Counted from the first letter of the stretch, positions 8,925 through 18,030 are shown. The stretch: DNA of 64,000 bases from Teredinibacter haidensis (GCF_014211975.1 NZ_CP060084.1:682001-746000), one strand, 5' to 3'. The notes: generated by a model not told the origin, from the letters alone. Numbers and translations: made by a program.

Positions 8925-9338
8925 TTATAGCGGTCTTTAGCATTTTACATTTTTAGATGAGTCTCGAGTATCCCTTACCTTACTTCGTAGGGGCTTGCTC
9001 AAGCAGTTGGATCGTAAATCGCGAGATTCGGCATCGCTAACGTAGTTTCTTTATCGTTGGTGGTATTTAACTACGAGTCTTTTCCCGTTTGGATGTTGTG
9101 CTGTTGCTCAGATTTTGTCGTTGGTGGCAGTGTTTAAAGGGTAATAGGGCGGGGCGGCCTGGTCGTTATTTTCGGCAAAGGCTTTGTTAGAGAAATGGAG
9201 ACGGTTTGTAGGTGCGAACGCTGCCTTGCTATAACAAAGTCATCAAACCTGACACTTTTTACTCCATTTCATGTTGTGCATGCCTGCGGCATAATTGCAC
9301 AACATTCCATTACATAAAAAGTGCAGTTTATAACAGCG
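8925..9338 (+). repeat. Family B non-coding cassette, copy 3
   Basis: The attC is at 9229-9344. It is the first of three family B cassettes in direct tandem. Confidence 0.8.
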
Positions 9339-9752
9339 TTATAGCGGTATTTAGCATTTTACATTTTTAGGTGAGTCTCAAGTATCCCTTACCTTACTTC
9401 GTAGGGGCTTGGTCAAGCAGTTGGATCGTAAATTGCGAGATTCGGCATCGCTAACGTAGTTTCTTTATCGTTGGTGGTATTTAACTACGAGTCTTTGCCA
9501 GTTTGGATGTTGTGCTGTTGCTCAGCTTTTGTCAGTGGTGGTAGTGTTTAAAGAAAAATAGGGTGGGGCGGCTTGGTGGTTATTGTCGGCGATGGCTTTG
9601 TTAGAGAAATGGGGAAAGTTTGTAGGTATGAACGCTGCTTTGCTATAACAAAGTCATCAAACCTGACACTTTTTACTCCATTTCATGTTGTGCATGCCTG
9701 CGGCATAATTGCACAACATTCCATTACATAAAAAGTGCAGTTTATAACAACG
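9339..9752 (+). repeat. Family B non-coding cassette, copy 4
   Basis: The attC is at 9643-9758. It is the second of three in tandem. Confidence 0.8.
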
Positions 9753-10167
9753 TTATAGCGGTCTTTTGCCTTTTATATTTTTAGATGAGTCTCGAGTATC
9801 CCTTACCTTACTTCGTGGGGTGCTTGGTTAAGCAGTTGGATCGTAAATTACGATATTCGGCATCGCTAACGTAGTTTCTTTATCGTTGGTGGTATTTAAC
9901 TACGAGTCTTTGCCAGTTTGGATGTTGTGCTGTTGCTCGGCTTTTTTCCGTAGTGGTAGTTTTTAGAGGGAAATGGCGTGCGGCTGCCTGTTCGTTATTG
10001 TCGGCAAAGGCTTTGGTAGAGGAATGGGGAAAATTTGTAGGTATGAACGCTGCTTTGCTATAACAAAGTCATCAAACCTGACACTTTTTACTCCATTTCA
10101 TGTTGTGCATGCCTGCGGCATAATTGCACAACATTCCATTACATAAAAAGTGCAGTTTATAACAACG
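9753..10167 (+). repeat. Family B non-coding cassette, copy 5
   Basis: The attC is at 10058-10173. It is the third in tandem and is diverged in the middle (about 9945-10030) relative to its neighbours. Confidence 0.8.
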
Positions 10168-10577
10168 TTATAAGCGCTCGTATTTGGTTGTAAGGTTTTT
10201 TACGTTTTTCAATTGAGTCCTGAGTTTTCTGATAGTTTTGTGGAATCAGTTTTAAGCTAAAAGGCAGCCTGTCGGCCGCCATAGTTTGATGTTAAGAGCG
10301 TTCGTTCCCGGTGCGGGTAATGCCAGCCAAACTAAATTGTTAAAGAGCAACAATATAGCTTGTCTTAGTAAACAATTTGTTGGTGGTTGTTTGACTTCGT
10401 TTCAACCATCTTTGCGTCGGCTAAGTCAGAATATTGAAGAAGGGTCTTTGAGTAAGGTATTGTGGTCCTCACTAGAAAGTTCGGTACGGTTCCGCTTATA
10501 ACAAATTACTTAAACATCGTTCCGGCCGAAAAGACGGCCTCCACTGGACGCAGCAAGCTGCGCCGTTTAGCAAAACG
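10168..10577 (+). repeat. Family A non-coding cassette, copy 8
   Basis: The attC is at 10496-10583. The main hairpin (10326-10364) has an A/C mismatch. The small stem is CCCG/CGGG. A 71-codon frame (10286-10501) happens to be open here and in copy 16 but is broken in most other copies. Confidence 0.85.
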
Positions 10578-10987
10578 TTATAAGCGCTCGTAGTTGGTTG
10601 TAAAGTTTTTACGTGTTTCAATTGAACTCTGAGTTTTTCTGAGAGTTTTGTGGAATCACCTTTAAGTTAAAAGGCCGCCTGTCGGTCGCCATAGCTTGAG
10701 GTTAAGAGTGTTCGTTCTCGGTGCAAGTTATACCAGCCAAACTAAATTGTTAAAGAACAACAATATAGTTTGGCTTAGTCAATCAGTTTGTTGCTGGTTG
10801 TTTGGCTTCGTTTCAACCATCTTTGCGTCGGCTAAGTCAGAATATTGAAGAAGGGTCTTTGAGTAAGGTATTGTGGTCCTCACTAGAAAGTTCGGTACGG
10901 TTCCGCTTATAACAAATTGCTTAAACATCGTTCCGGCCAAAAGACGGCCTCCACTGGACGCAGCAAGCTGCGCCGTTTAGCAAAACG
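10578..10987 (+). repeat. Family A non-coding cassette, copy 9
   Basis: The attC is at 10907-10993. The main hairpin (10736-10774) has A-T at the variable pair. The small stem is CTCG/CAAG, with one mismatch. Confidence 0.85.
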
Positions 10988-11002
10988 TTAGGCGTAAATT
11001 TC

Positions 11003-11458
11003 ATGAAATTATTATCCGCTATATTTTTGGTAATCTTTGTTGGTGCATACGCTTCGGCAGAAGAAGAGTTGAATTGTGAATACGCTTCGGCAGAAGAAGA
11101 GTTGAATTGTGAATACTTAGTCGGTACTTGGGTTGGTAGTAGTTTTGAGTACAGCATACAATCCCAGAAAACGTTTCAATCCACCTTTAATAAAGATGGA
11201 ACATTTGAAATGGTATTTAACTTTGCTGATGGCGTTGTAGATGAATCACAGAAAGAGTCTGGGGCGTGGGAGTGTGATGGGAGGTATGTTGTAGAGCATA
11301 CGCTGATAGTTTCTGAAACTGAAGTTGAGTATGTAGACTTGTATGAATATTTGGAGTTAACAGCGTCTTATAGCAAGTACAGAGCTGTTCTAGCTAATTG
11401 TGATGATGTTATTGGGGATTGTAATGGAAAGCTGTATGAGTCAGTAAAAATTCGTTAG
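11003..11458 (+). CDS. Secreted hypothetical protein, duplicated cassette with internal 33-bp repeat
   Basis: The protein has 151 aa. It differs from the protein at 4777-5199 only by an in-frame 11-residue tandem duplication at the signal-peptide junction (YASAEEELNCE twice, DNA about 11046-11111) and one Val-to-Ala change (SGVW to SGAW). The attC is also the same. The signal peptide could now be cut at either of two ASA/EE sites, giving mature N-termini that differ by 11 residues. The near-absence of other changes implies a recent cassette copy event. The function is unknown; a small disulfide-containing beta-barrel is inferred. Confidence 0.6.
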   Translation: MKLLSAIFLVIFVGAYASAEEELNCEYASAEEELNCEYLVGTWVGSSFEYSIQSQKTFQSTFNKDGTFEMVFNFADGVVDESQKESGAWECDGRYVVEHTLIVSETEVEYVDLYEYLELTASYSKYRAVLANCDDVIGDCNGKLYESVKIR

Positions 11459-11574
11459 CCTAACAAAGCTATCAAATTGACCACCGAAGCTACGCGCCGT
11501 TTGGTGTATTTGCTTCGCAAATTATCACACAAAACGTCACTCCACTTCGGTGGCAATTTATAGCGGCGTTATAA
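11458..11574 (+). repeat. attC site
   Basis: The inverse core GCCTAAC is at 11458-11464 and core GTTATAA at 11568-11574. It is the same site as at 5199-5315. Confidence 0.85.
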
Positions 11575-11981
11575 GCGCTCGTAGTTGGTTGTAGAGTTTT
11601 TACGTTTTTCAATTGAGAAACGAGCTTTCTGAGAGCTTTGTGTAATCACTTTTAAGCTAAAGGGCCGCCTGTCGGCCGCCATAGTTTGAGGTTAAGAGTG
11701 TTCGTTATCGGTGCGAGTAATGCCAGCCAAACTAAATTGTTAAAGAACAACAATATAGTTTGGCTTAGTCAATCAGTTTGTTGCTGGTTGTTTGACTTCC
11801 TGAGTTCCAACCGTCTTTGCGTGGGCTGAGTCAAAATATTGAAGCAGGGTCTTTGAGTAAGGTATTGTGGTAATCACTAGAAGGTTCGGTACGGTTCCGC
11901 TTATAACAAATTACTTAAACATCGTTCCGGCCAAAACACGGCCTCCACTGGACGCAGCAAGCTGCGCCGTTTAGCAAAACG
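11569..11981 (+). repeat. Family A non-coding cassette, copy 10
   Basis: The attC is at 11901-11987 with core GTTATGT. The main hairpin (11726-11764) has A-T at the variable pair. The small stem is ATCG/CGAG, with one mismatch. Confidence 0.85.
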
Positions 11982-12006
11982 TTATGTGTCACTCAGAATT
12001 TAGGAT

Positions 12007-12285
12007 ATGAAATTAAAATTAATGTTTATTTTTAGCGTTCTAATCATACTTGGATGTGCCAACACATCTGGTGTGGTTCCATTGGGTGGCGGTTCGTATC
12101 TGATATCTCGTTCGGAGAAGGGTTTTGATGTTACTGGCTCGGCGGTGAAGGCGGATGCAATTAAAGAGGCTAACGAATATTGTTCCCTTAAAAATAAAAG
12201 TCTTGAATTAATTAAGACTAATCAAAAGGATATGGTGCCATTTAAATCCGATGCCCAGGCTGAAATAGAGTTTAAATGTATTTAG
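12007..12285 (+). CDS. Small lipoprotein, unknown function
   Basis: The protein has 92 aa. A type II signal peptide (MKLKLMFIFSVLIILGC) has lipobox LILGC, so the protein is probably anchored in the outer membrane. The mature part carries two cysteines (EYCSLKN and the terminal FKCI), probably a disulfide. Many short cassette and genomic lipoproteins end in the same EFxC pattern, but I do not recognise a named family. It is the only gene of its cassette. Confidence 0.65.
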   Translation: MKLKLMFIFSVLIILGCANTSGVVPLGGGSYLISRSEKGFDVTGSAVKADAIKEANEYCSLKNKSLELIKTNQKDMVPFKSDAQAEIEFKCI

Positions 12286-12292
12286 CGCAAAC

Positions 12293-12388
12293 ACATAACA
12301 AACAGCACCAGGAACAGCCGCGTCGCGGCTTGGACCTTCGTTACAGCGCTTCGCGCTTTCACTCCGGCCCCTGTGCTGGGCGTTAGGC
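12293..12388 (+). repeat. attC site
   Basis: The inverse core ACATAAC is at 12293-12299 and core GTTAGGC at 12382-12388. The arms contain CGTCGCGGCTTGG and GCGCTTCGCGC. Confidence 0.8.
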
Positions 12389-12447
12389 GCCCGCCGAAAC
12401 GGTGTAAGCGAGCAAATTTGGTTCTGCCATGAACAATTAGGAATCCT

Positions 12448-12819
12448 ATGTGGTATAAACGATTCGGCTTCAAATATCCTAGCTCCAGTTATGCTGGAGG
12501 TATGGGGTGTTTTAGTATGATTGCCGTGTATGTTGCATCACTATCTATGGCCTTTTTAATTGCAGTAATTCTGCAAAATGGTTGGTTCTTCTTTACAGTA
12601 ATCCCTATATCGTTTTTTGGTTTTAATCTTGCGGAAAAATACGCGAGCGACGAAGGGGGTAGGTTGCGGAGAAAACGGTTCAAGCATCATCTTAACCTAG
12701 CTCAAGTTCATATATCGACAGGATCTACGGCTAAAGCTCTAGAGTCCCTTCGTAAAGCAAAGATTTACGGTGAGCTACCAACAGAATTACAAGAGTTTGA
12801 GCATCGAAACAATGAATAG
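12448..12819 (+). CDS. Hypothetical two-helix membrane protein
   Basis: The protein has 123 aa. Two membrane segments (about residues 20-40, GGMGCFSMIAVYVASLSMAF, and 45-62, WFFFTVIPISFFGFNLA) are followed by a basic cytoplasmic tail (RLRRKRFKHHLNLAQVHISTG) with a TPR-like helical hairpin (AKALESLRKAKIYGELPTEL). It is alone in its cassette. The start at 12448 follows a weak ribosome site. No function is assigned. Confidence 0.55.
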   Translation: MWYKRFGFKYPSSSYAGGMGCFSMIAVYVASLSMAFLIAVILQNGWFFFTVIPISFFGFNLAEKYASDEGGRLRRKRFKHHLNLAQVHISTGSTAKALESLRKAKIYGELPTELQEFEHRNNE

Positions 12820-12835
12820 TAAATCGCCTAACCAA

Positions 12836-12943
12836 GCTATTAACCAGACGCCCAAAGCTACGCTTGTTTTGCGCATTTCGCTGTGCTCAATTATTGCTCA
12901 AAACAAGCTCCACTTTAGGCGCTGTTTATAGCGGCGTTACTTG
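12836..12943 (+). repeat. attC site
   Basis: The inverse core GCCTAAC is at 12836-12842 and core GTTACTT at 12937-12943. The arms are CAGACGCCCAAAG / CTTTAGGCGCTG. Confidence 0.8.
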
Positions 12944-13395
12944 TCTATTCAAAAAAGTTTGGTGTGTATTTAAGTTTTGGTAGGGTGTTCCTAAATTCGT
13001 CAGCCTCCATCAAGTTTAGGTAAGCCACCTTTGGTCGCTTACAACGTGCTTCGTAAGAGGTAGATTTGGTAATCCGGTAAAGCTACGTTGCAGAAAGCGC
13101 AACCAAGCTTTACCTAGCAAAGGGAGTTTGCGGCTTATTCCTCGCGTTCGTTCCTTTCTGTTGGTTGCCATAATCACTTGTTGTTTTGGGTCAATTTTAT
13201 GCCTTCTGTTTTGGCTATCCCACGGTTATAGTTGGGTCTAACCAAAGCTTCAGGCTTTTTAAACAAATAGAGCAGTTGGCGTAACAGCGTAGTTCAAAGC
13301 GAGTAGGTGTTTGGTACAAGTAACAAACCAAGCCAGGAGGACTTACTTTGCTGTCGCTTCGCTCTAAAATGCAAAGTAAGCCTCTGCTTGGGGCG
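12938..13395 (+). other. Cassette without a gene
   Basis: The cassette is about 458 bp. No rightward frame of useful length exists, and the one leftward frame (13215-13412) crosses the attC at 13318-13401. The sequence is unique in the window. It has several short inverted repeats (for example GGTAAAGC near 13075-13082 and GCTTTACC near 13106-13113) and may be a non-coding RNA cassette or a decayed gene. Confidence 0.5.
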
Positions 13396-13401
13396 TTAGC
13401 A
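13318..13401 (+). repeat. attC site
   Basis: An inverse core AAGTAAC is at 13318-13324 and core GTTAGCA at 13395-13401. The arms are ACTTACTTTG / GCAAAGTAAG. Confidence 0.8.
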
Positions 13402-13450
13402 TACAGGCGCAATGCCAGAAATTATTTCAATCATTAAATGGAGAATATAT

Positions 13451-13960
13451 ATGCCGTCGTTCGAGACTCTTTGGAGAAGGTACCCAGATAAGGATAAAAT
13501 CAAAGCGATATGCACCAACAAGCAAAGGGATAGCAATAAACCATTTAGTGATTACTGTGCAATTATGATGAGTGAATGCTTTATCCGATCAGGTGTCGAT
13601 TTAAGTCTGTATAAAGGAAATCGATGTTGGTCGCACTCTGGGAAAAAACACGTGTTGCTGGCTGAAGATTTTGCCAATGGACTTAGTAAATTTAACCCTC
13701 CTGTATTTAGCAATGTAACAAAAATTCCTCCGGGCTCATTTCAGACGCAGCTTGAAGGAAAGACCGGCGTTATATTTTTCAAGGATTACTGGCAGCGTGG
13801 TAAAGAATCCTTCGAAAGGAGAAGTGGAGACCATATTGATTTATGGAATAAAGACAGAATAACCAGCTCCTCTATGTTTGTGAGGGGTGTACTGGAATTC
13901 TTTGGTCGGGTAAGTGACTTAAACAAATCTCGTGAAATCTGGTTTTGGGAGGTTAAATAA
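13451..13960 (+). CDS. tae4: Tae4-type T6SS amidase effector
   Basis: The protein has 169 aa from the ATG at 13451, supported by GGAG at 13439-13442; the ATG at 13412 lacks such a site. The opening FETLWRRYP, the SDYCAIMMSECF segment with catalytic Cys36, and SGDHIDLWN with His128 and Asp130 are the Tae4 (type VI amidase effector 4) signature. Family members cleave the D-Glu/mDAP bond of peptidoglycan in rival cells. There is no Sec signal, as expected for a T6SS cargo. The next gene, 6 bp downstream, encodes a membrane protein in the place of an immunity gene. No T6SS structural genes are in the window. Confidence 0.85.
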   Translation: MPSFETLWRRYPDKDKIKAICTNKQRDSNKPFSDYCAIMMSECFIRSGVDLSLYKGNRCWSHSGKKHVLLAEDFANGLSKFNPPVFSNVTKIPPGSFQTQLEGKTGVIFFKDYWQRGKESFERRSGDHIDLWNKDRITSSSMFVRGVLEFFGRVSDLNKSREIWFWEVK

Positions 13961-13966
13961 TCGAAA

Positions 13967-14224
13967 ATGAAAATATTTATCCTATACACAATATCAGCCC
14001 TAGTGATATTTGTTGTAAATTTCATGATCTACAACATTTCATTTAATATTCAGGCAACGCCTTACCTTTCCGAGGAGCAACGAGTAGATAGTGGAATTTT
14101 AATGCTTAAAACCACGATGCCAGCATATCTTATTTTTTCTATTCTAGTAGCTTTATCGTTTTATCTAATCGCCAAATTGACAAACAAAAAACATATGCTA
14201 ACAAAAAGCTCAAGCGGACGCTGA
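13967..14224 (+). CDS. Putative immunity partner of Tae4, two-helix membrane protein
   Basis: The protein has 85 aa. It has two membrane helices (residues about 2-26 and 50-72) joined by a periplasm-sized loop (IQATPYLSEEQRVDSGILMLK). It begins 6 bp after the Tae4 gene, and its last codons run into the attC. Known Tai4 immunity proteins are soluble periplasmic proteins, so this is not a typical Tai4. The immunity role is inferred from position only. Confidence 0.5.
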   Translation: MKIFILYTISALVIFVVNFMIYNISFNIQATPYLSEEQRVDSGILMLKTTMPAYLIFSILVALSFYLIAKLTNKKHMLTKSSSGR

Positions 14225-14253
14225 AAAGCGCGCCGCTTAGCTTGGCGTTAGCA
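14196..14253 (+). repeat. attC site (short)
   Basis: This 58-bp site has inverse core TGCTAAC at 14196-14202 and core GTTAGCA at 14247-14253. The central palindrome is AGCGGACGC / GCGCGCCGCT. Confidence 0.8.
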
Positions 14254-14275
14254 CTCTTGGTCCTTCTCACGAAAT

Positions 14276-14992
14276 ATGAATAAACTAAAACCAATCATAT
14301 TCTTGCTTTCTATCTTATTGGGCCTTGAGTCTCTTGCAGTAGAAATCCCAACAAGTGCCCGAGCAGAAAGATCCATAGCAAGCGTAGAGCCAGCGTTGAA
14401 GAAGGAGCTATCGAATCTAGGTCTTAAATACGGGGCACCTATATTTATCCGTATCTTCAAAGACCCTGGGGTACTTGAAGTATGGGTTGAGTCCGATGAT
14501 GGAACCTTCGTAAACTTCAAAAACTATGATATCTGCACCTTTTCAGGCAATCTCGGTCCGAAGCTGAAGCAAGGTGACAACCAAAGCCCTGAGGGCTTCT
14601 ACTATGTTAATGCAGGCAGGCTAAACCCCTGGAGTAGTTACCACTTATCTTTCAATTTAGGCTACCCCAATAAATACGACCGCTTGCAAGGCCGTACCGG
14701 TAGTGCACTGATGGTTCATGGCAGCTGCGTATCCATAGGTTGCTACGCGATGACCGACGCATATATTAATGAAATTTACGCCCTTGGCGTTGCTGCGCTA
14801 AAATCTGGGCAACCCTATTTTAGGGTTCATTCATTCCCTTTCAAACTTGAGGGCGTTACCCTATTAAAATACAGCTCAAATCAGTGGCATTCGTTTTGGC
14901 TTAACCTCAAAGAGGGTTATGATTACTTCAATAAACATAAACAACCGCCAAACGTTGAGGTATCCAATGGTAAATATGTGTTCGGCGCGTAA
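14276..14992 (+). CDS. YafK-type L,D-transpeptidase family protein
   Basis: The protein has 238 aa. A signal peptide (MNKLKPIIFLLSILLGLESLA) is followed by an L,D-transpeptidase catalytic domain with MVHGSCVSIGCYAMTD (His148, catalytic Cys156). The preceding PEGFYYVNAGRLNPWSSYHLSFNLGYPN is typical of the YafK/DUF2778-neighbouring subfamily. Such enzymes cross-link peptidoglycan or act on lipoprotein links in the periplasm. It is single in its cassette and has a signal peptide, so it looks like a housekeeping-type wall enzyme rather than an exported toxin. A role in resisting wall attack is speculative. Confidence 0.8.
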   Translation: MNKLKPIIFLLSILLGLESLAVEIPTSARAERSIASVEPALKKELSNLGLKYGAPIFIRIFKDPGVLEVWVESDDGTFVNFKNYDICTFSGNLGPKLKQGDNQSPEGFYYVNAGRLNPWSSYHLSFNLGYPNKYDRLQGRTGSALMVHGSCVSIGCYAMTDAYINEIYALGVAALKSGQPYFRVHSFPFKLEGVTLLKYSSNQWHSFWLNLKEGYDYFNKHKQPPNVEVSNGKYVFGA

Positions 14993-14997
14993 TCCAG

Positions 14998-15053
14998 TGC
15001 TAACAAGTAAAGCAAGCCGACGCATAAATGCGAGGCTTCTTTAAGCGTTAGTT
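14998..15053 (+). repeat. attC site (short)
   Basis: This 56-bp site has inverse core TGCTAAC at 14998-15004 and core GTTAGTT at 15047-15053. Confidence 0.75.
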
Positions 15054-15132
15054 TTCTCTCTTGAAGCACTTAGGGGAGCTAACTTTCATCAATACTGATA
15101 GAAATTCGCACCATAAACTAAGGAAAGTAATA

Positions 15133-15884
15133 ATGAAAAAGATAATAGCATCAGTTGGAAACAAAGGTAAAAATAATATGTTAGACGTTAAAGTGGTGCA
15201 AGGCTTACTTAATCAGCACAAATTAATTGGTTTTCAATAGATGGAAAATCAGGACCAAACACGGTTAAGAGAATAGAAGCTTTCCAAAAAAACAATTTAA
15301 AAATGATTCGTCCTGATGGCTTAGTTGATGCTAATGGTAAAACCTTCAAATATTTGGTTGCGACTAAAGTTGGGGCTAAATCAGGTGTTTCTATGTTCTT
15401 TGGTCAAAAAGGTATGAATCTTTTAAAGTCGATTGAAGAATTGGCAACTACTCCCTACGACGACCAAACAGGCAAAGATATTACAGTATGGGTAGAAGGG
15501 GCAACTATCGGTTATGGCCATTTGATCGCTAAATCTAATTGGTCAAAATACAGAGATGGTTTGACAGAGGCTGAAGCTCTTGCATTATTTAAAGCAGATT
15601 TAAGCCCTTTTGTTAACACCGTAAAAAACAAAGTTAAGGTTAGTGTTACTCAAAATGAATTTGATGCAATGGTCATACTGGCGTTTAATATAGGCGAAGC
15701 TGGTTTCTCTAGTTCATCTGTTTTAAAAATGGTGAATAATCCATTGGCAACAACCGCTTACGCTACACTTGAAAAGGCTTGAAAAGCTTGGGATAAATCT
15801 CAAGGCAAAGTCAGTCGAGGCTTAATTAGCAGAAGGCAAGCAGAGTGGAATATATATAATAAAGGAGTTTATGTAAAATGGTAA
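15133..15884 (+). pseudogene. GH24 lysozyme with N-terminal peptidoglycan-binding domain, broken twice
   Basis: Reading from the ATG at 15133 gives MKKIIASVGNKGKNN and then VVQGLLNQHKLIGFQ, the start of a PG_binding_1 domain, before a stop at about 15238. A 1-bp deletion there explains it: the next frame continues IDGKSGPNTVKRIEAFQ and runs into a GH24 (phage-lysozyme) domain with YDDQTGKDITVW, TIGYGHLIA and the NEFDAMVILAFNIG segment. A second lesion, TGA at 15780-15782 where Trp is expected (EKA*KAWDKSQGK), interrupts the C-terminus, which otherwise reads on to TAA at 15882. There is no signal peptide, like T6SS-delivered lysozymes. The stop overlaps the next gene, an LprI-like inhibitor candidate. 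The 15303-15782 part could still be translated as a fragment. Confidence 0.8.
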
Positions 15885-16339
15885 AAATAAAACAGGGTAC
15901 CGCTTATAAATATATTATCGGATTTTTGTTGTCAATTGGCTTGGTTGTAGGTGTATACGCAATTGACAACCCTGAAGCACCAGACTTGATTGGTGAGTTT
16001 GAAAAACGAGAAATTATTTATTTAACGGCTATTGATCGCCCCCAAAATAGCACTAGAGATTTTTTGGTTTCCTATGATAATTATCTAATCTTTTTAGATG
16101 AGGAGTTGAATAAGGCTGCTGATAAACTTAATTCGAAATTACCTGAAGCAAGAAAATTAGAGTTGATGGCTGCACAGCAGCATTGGAGTAAATATCGTGA
16201 TGCTGAGTTTGAGTTCATTAAAAATACCTGGACTCGCAAAGGTTTTGGTAGTTCTGCAGGAATTTCGCGTGGTGATTATCGAACCAGTATAATCAAAGAT
16301 CGTGTTATTCAATTATTGCATTATACAAAGAACTTCTAG
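15878..16339 (+). CDS. LprI/DUF1311-like putative lysozyme-inhibitor (immunity) protein
   Basis: The protein has 153 aa. An N-terminal hydrophobic segment (residues about 11-29, YIIGFLLSIGLVVGVYA) targets the envelope. The domain has the LprI pattern (LDEELNKAADKLNSKLPEARKLELMAAQQHWSKYRDAEFEFI), a family with lysozyme inhibitors. It overlaps the end of the broken GH24 lysozyme gene by 7 bp, so toxin and inhibitor were one cassette. The immunity gene stays open while the toxin is dead, as expected if protection is still useful or was lost later. Confidence 0.72.
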   Translation: MVKIKQGTAYKYIIGFLLSIGLVVGVYAIDNPEAPDLIGEFEKREIIYLTAIDRPQNSTRDFLVSYDNYLIFLDEELNKAADKLNSKLPEARKLELMAAQQHWSKYRDAEFEFIKNTWTRKGFGSSAGISRGDYRTSIIKDRVIQLLHYTKNF

Positions 16340-16387
16340 TTTTGAACATTTGCCTTGTTAGTTTTAATTTATACGTTTCAAAACCTG

Positions 16388-16494
16388 AGTTATCACATCT
16401 GACACTTTTTACTCCATTTCATGTTGTGCATGCCTACGGCATAATCGCACAACATGAAATGGAGTAAAAAGTGTAGTTTATAACAACGTTATAA
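16388..16494 (+). repeat. attC site, family B type with degenerate inverse core
   Basis: The central palindrome (CTCCATTTCATGTTGTGC / GCACAACATGAAATGGAG) is near perfect and like the family B sites, but the expected CTATAAC is replaced by GAGTTATC. The core GTTATAA is at 16488-16494. The cassette probably acquired this end by recombination with a family B unit. Confidence 0.65.
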
Positions 16495-16898
16495 GCGTTC
16501 GTAGTTGGTTGTAAGGTTTTTACGTGTTTCAATTGGGCACTGCGTTTTTTGAGAGTTTTGTGGAACCACTTTCAAGCTAAAAGGCCGCTTGTCGGCCGCC
16601 ATAGTTTGAGGTTAGGAGTGTTTGTTCTCGGTGCGAGTTATACCAGCCAAGCTAAATTGTTAAAGCACAACAATATAGTTTGGCTTAGTCAATCAGTTTG
16701 TTGTTGGCTGTTTGACTCCGTTCCAACCATCTTCGCGTGGGCTAAATCCAAATATTGAAGTATGGCATTCGAGTAAGGTATTGTGGTCCTCACTAGAAAG
16801 TTCGGTACGGTTCCGCTTATAACAAATTACTTAAACATCGTTCCGGCCAAAAAGACGGCCTCCACTGGACGCAGCAAGCTGCGCCGTTTAGCAAAACG
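16489..16898 (+). repeat. Family A non-coding cassette, copy 11
   Basis: The attC is at 16817-16904. The main hairpin (16646-16684) has a G/T wobble. The small CTCG/CGAG stem is intact. Confidence 0.85.
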
Positions 16899-17307
16899 TT
16901 ATAAGCGCTCGTAGTTGGTTGTAAGGTTTTTACGTGTTTCAATTGAGCGCTGAGGCCCCTGAGGGTTTCGTGGAACCACTTTTAGGCTAAAAGGCCGCCT
17001 GTCGGCCGCCATAGTTTGAGGTTAAGAGTGTTCGTTCTCGGTGCAAGTTATACCAGCCAAACTAAATTGTTAAAGAGCAACAATATAATTTGGCTTAGTC
17101 AACCAGTTTGTTGCTGGTTGTTTGGCTTCGTTCCAACCATCTTTGCGTCGGCCAAGTCAAAATATTGAAGTAGCGTCTTTGAGTAAGGTGTTGTGGTCAT
17201 CACTAGCAGGTTCTGTGCAGTTCCGCTTATAACAAATTACTTAAACATCGTTCCGGCCAAAAGACGGCCTCCACTGGACGCAGCAAGCTGCGCCGTTTAG
17301 CAAAACG
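16899..17307 (+). repeat. Family A non-coding cassette, copy 12
   Basis: The attC is at 17227-17313 with core GTTATAT. The main hairpin (17056-17094) has A-T at the variable pair and a C/A mismatch beside it. Confidence 0.85.
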
Positions 17308-17329
17308 TTATATGTGATTTTGGATCATT

Positions 17330-18022
17330 ATGCGTGAAATCAGTGAGTTCTTAAAAATAATAGATAGTTTTGGTTACGTTAGCTATTATCGTGGTCACGC
17401 AGATAATAGCTGGGATCTACTTCCTTCGCTTTCTAGAACAGAAGTATCTTCAATTGATGTATTTAATTGTTCGAACTGGTCAGATTTAGAAAGGGAAATT
17501 TTACGCGCTTTTGAAAAACACGGATGTTCAATTATTAATACACCTCCTAAAAATTCACTTGAATGGTTAATTCATGCGCAGCATCATGGTTTACCAACAA
17601 GGCTACTTGATTGGAGTTCAAATCCGTTAAAGGCTTTATTCTTTGCTGTTGAAAATCCGGAGCTTGATCATTTAGACGGCGTAGTTTTTGGTGCTTCGGT
17701 CGTTACAAACTTTGTAATGGATAAATATGTTGAAATTGATCAACATAATAAAATTATAGGCTTTCATTCTTCAAGTTTAAATAAGAGAGTGACGGCTCAA
17801 GAAGGTTGCTTTACTTTAACCCCTTTACCTGATTACTGGGGTGATTTTATGAAAGTCGAAGCTGATAATAATTCATTGGATTACCTTGGGAGGTGTGATA
17901 TTCCTAAAGAAAATAAACCTGCTCTAAGAAAGCAGTTAAAAAAATTAGGAGTAACTCATCAGTTTCTTTTTCCTGATCTTGACGGTTTAGCTAAATCAAT
18001 AAAAAGAGATTTCGGCTTGTGA
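17330..18022 (+). CDS. FRG-domain protein
   Basis: The protein has 230 aa and is soluble. The N-terminal FRG motif (VSYYRGHADNSWDLLPSLSR, with the Arg-Gly at 21-22) and the second conserved block (LIHAQHHGLPTRLLDWSSNPLKALFFAVEN) fill most of the protein, the usual layout of stand-alone FRG proteins. FRG-domain proteins are common in genomic islands and next to defence genes, but the biochemical activity is not established. It is alone in its cassette. A defence role is inference. Confidence 0.82.
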   Translation: MREISEFLKIIDSFGYVSYYRGHADNSWDLLPSLSRTEVSSIDVFNCSNWSDLEREILRAFEKHGCSIINTPPKNSLEWLIHAQHHGLPTRLLDWSSNPLKALFFAVENPELDHLDGVVFGASVVTNFVMDKYVEIDQHNKIIGFHSSSLNKRVTAQEGCFTLTPLPDYWGDFMKVEADNNSLDYLGRCDIPKENKPALRKQLKKLGVTHQFLFPDLDGLAKSIKRDFGL

Positions 18023-18030
18023 TTAATTAC

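Noticed and set aside
10286..10501. 71-codon frame in family A cassettes (also 27134-27349 and a variant at 16549-16758)
   Set aside because: The frame is broken by stops or 1-bp shifts in most of the 16 copies and has no ribosome site. Stem pairing, not codons, is conserved.
12282..12473. Leftward frame between two cassette genes
   Set aside because: It spans an attC palindrome, and the rightward genes have better start and signal features.
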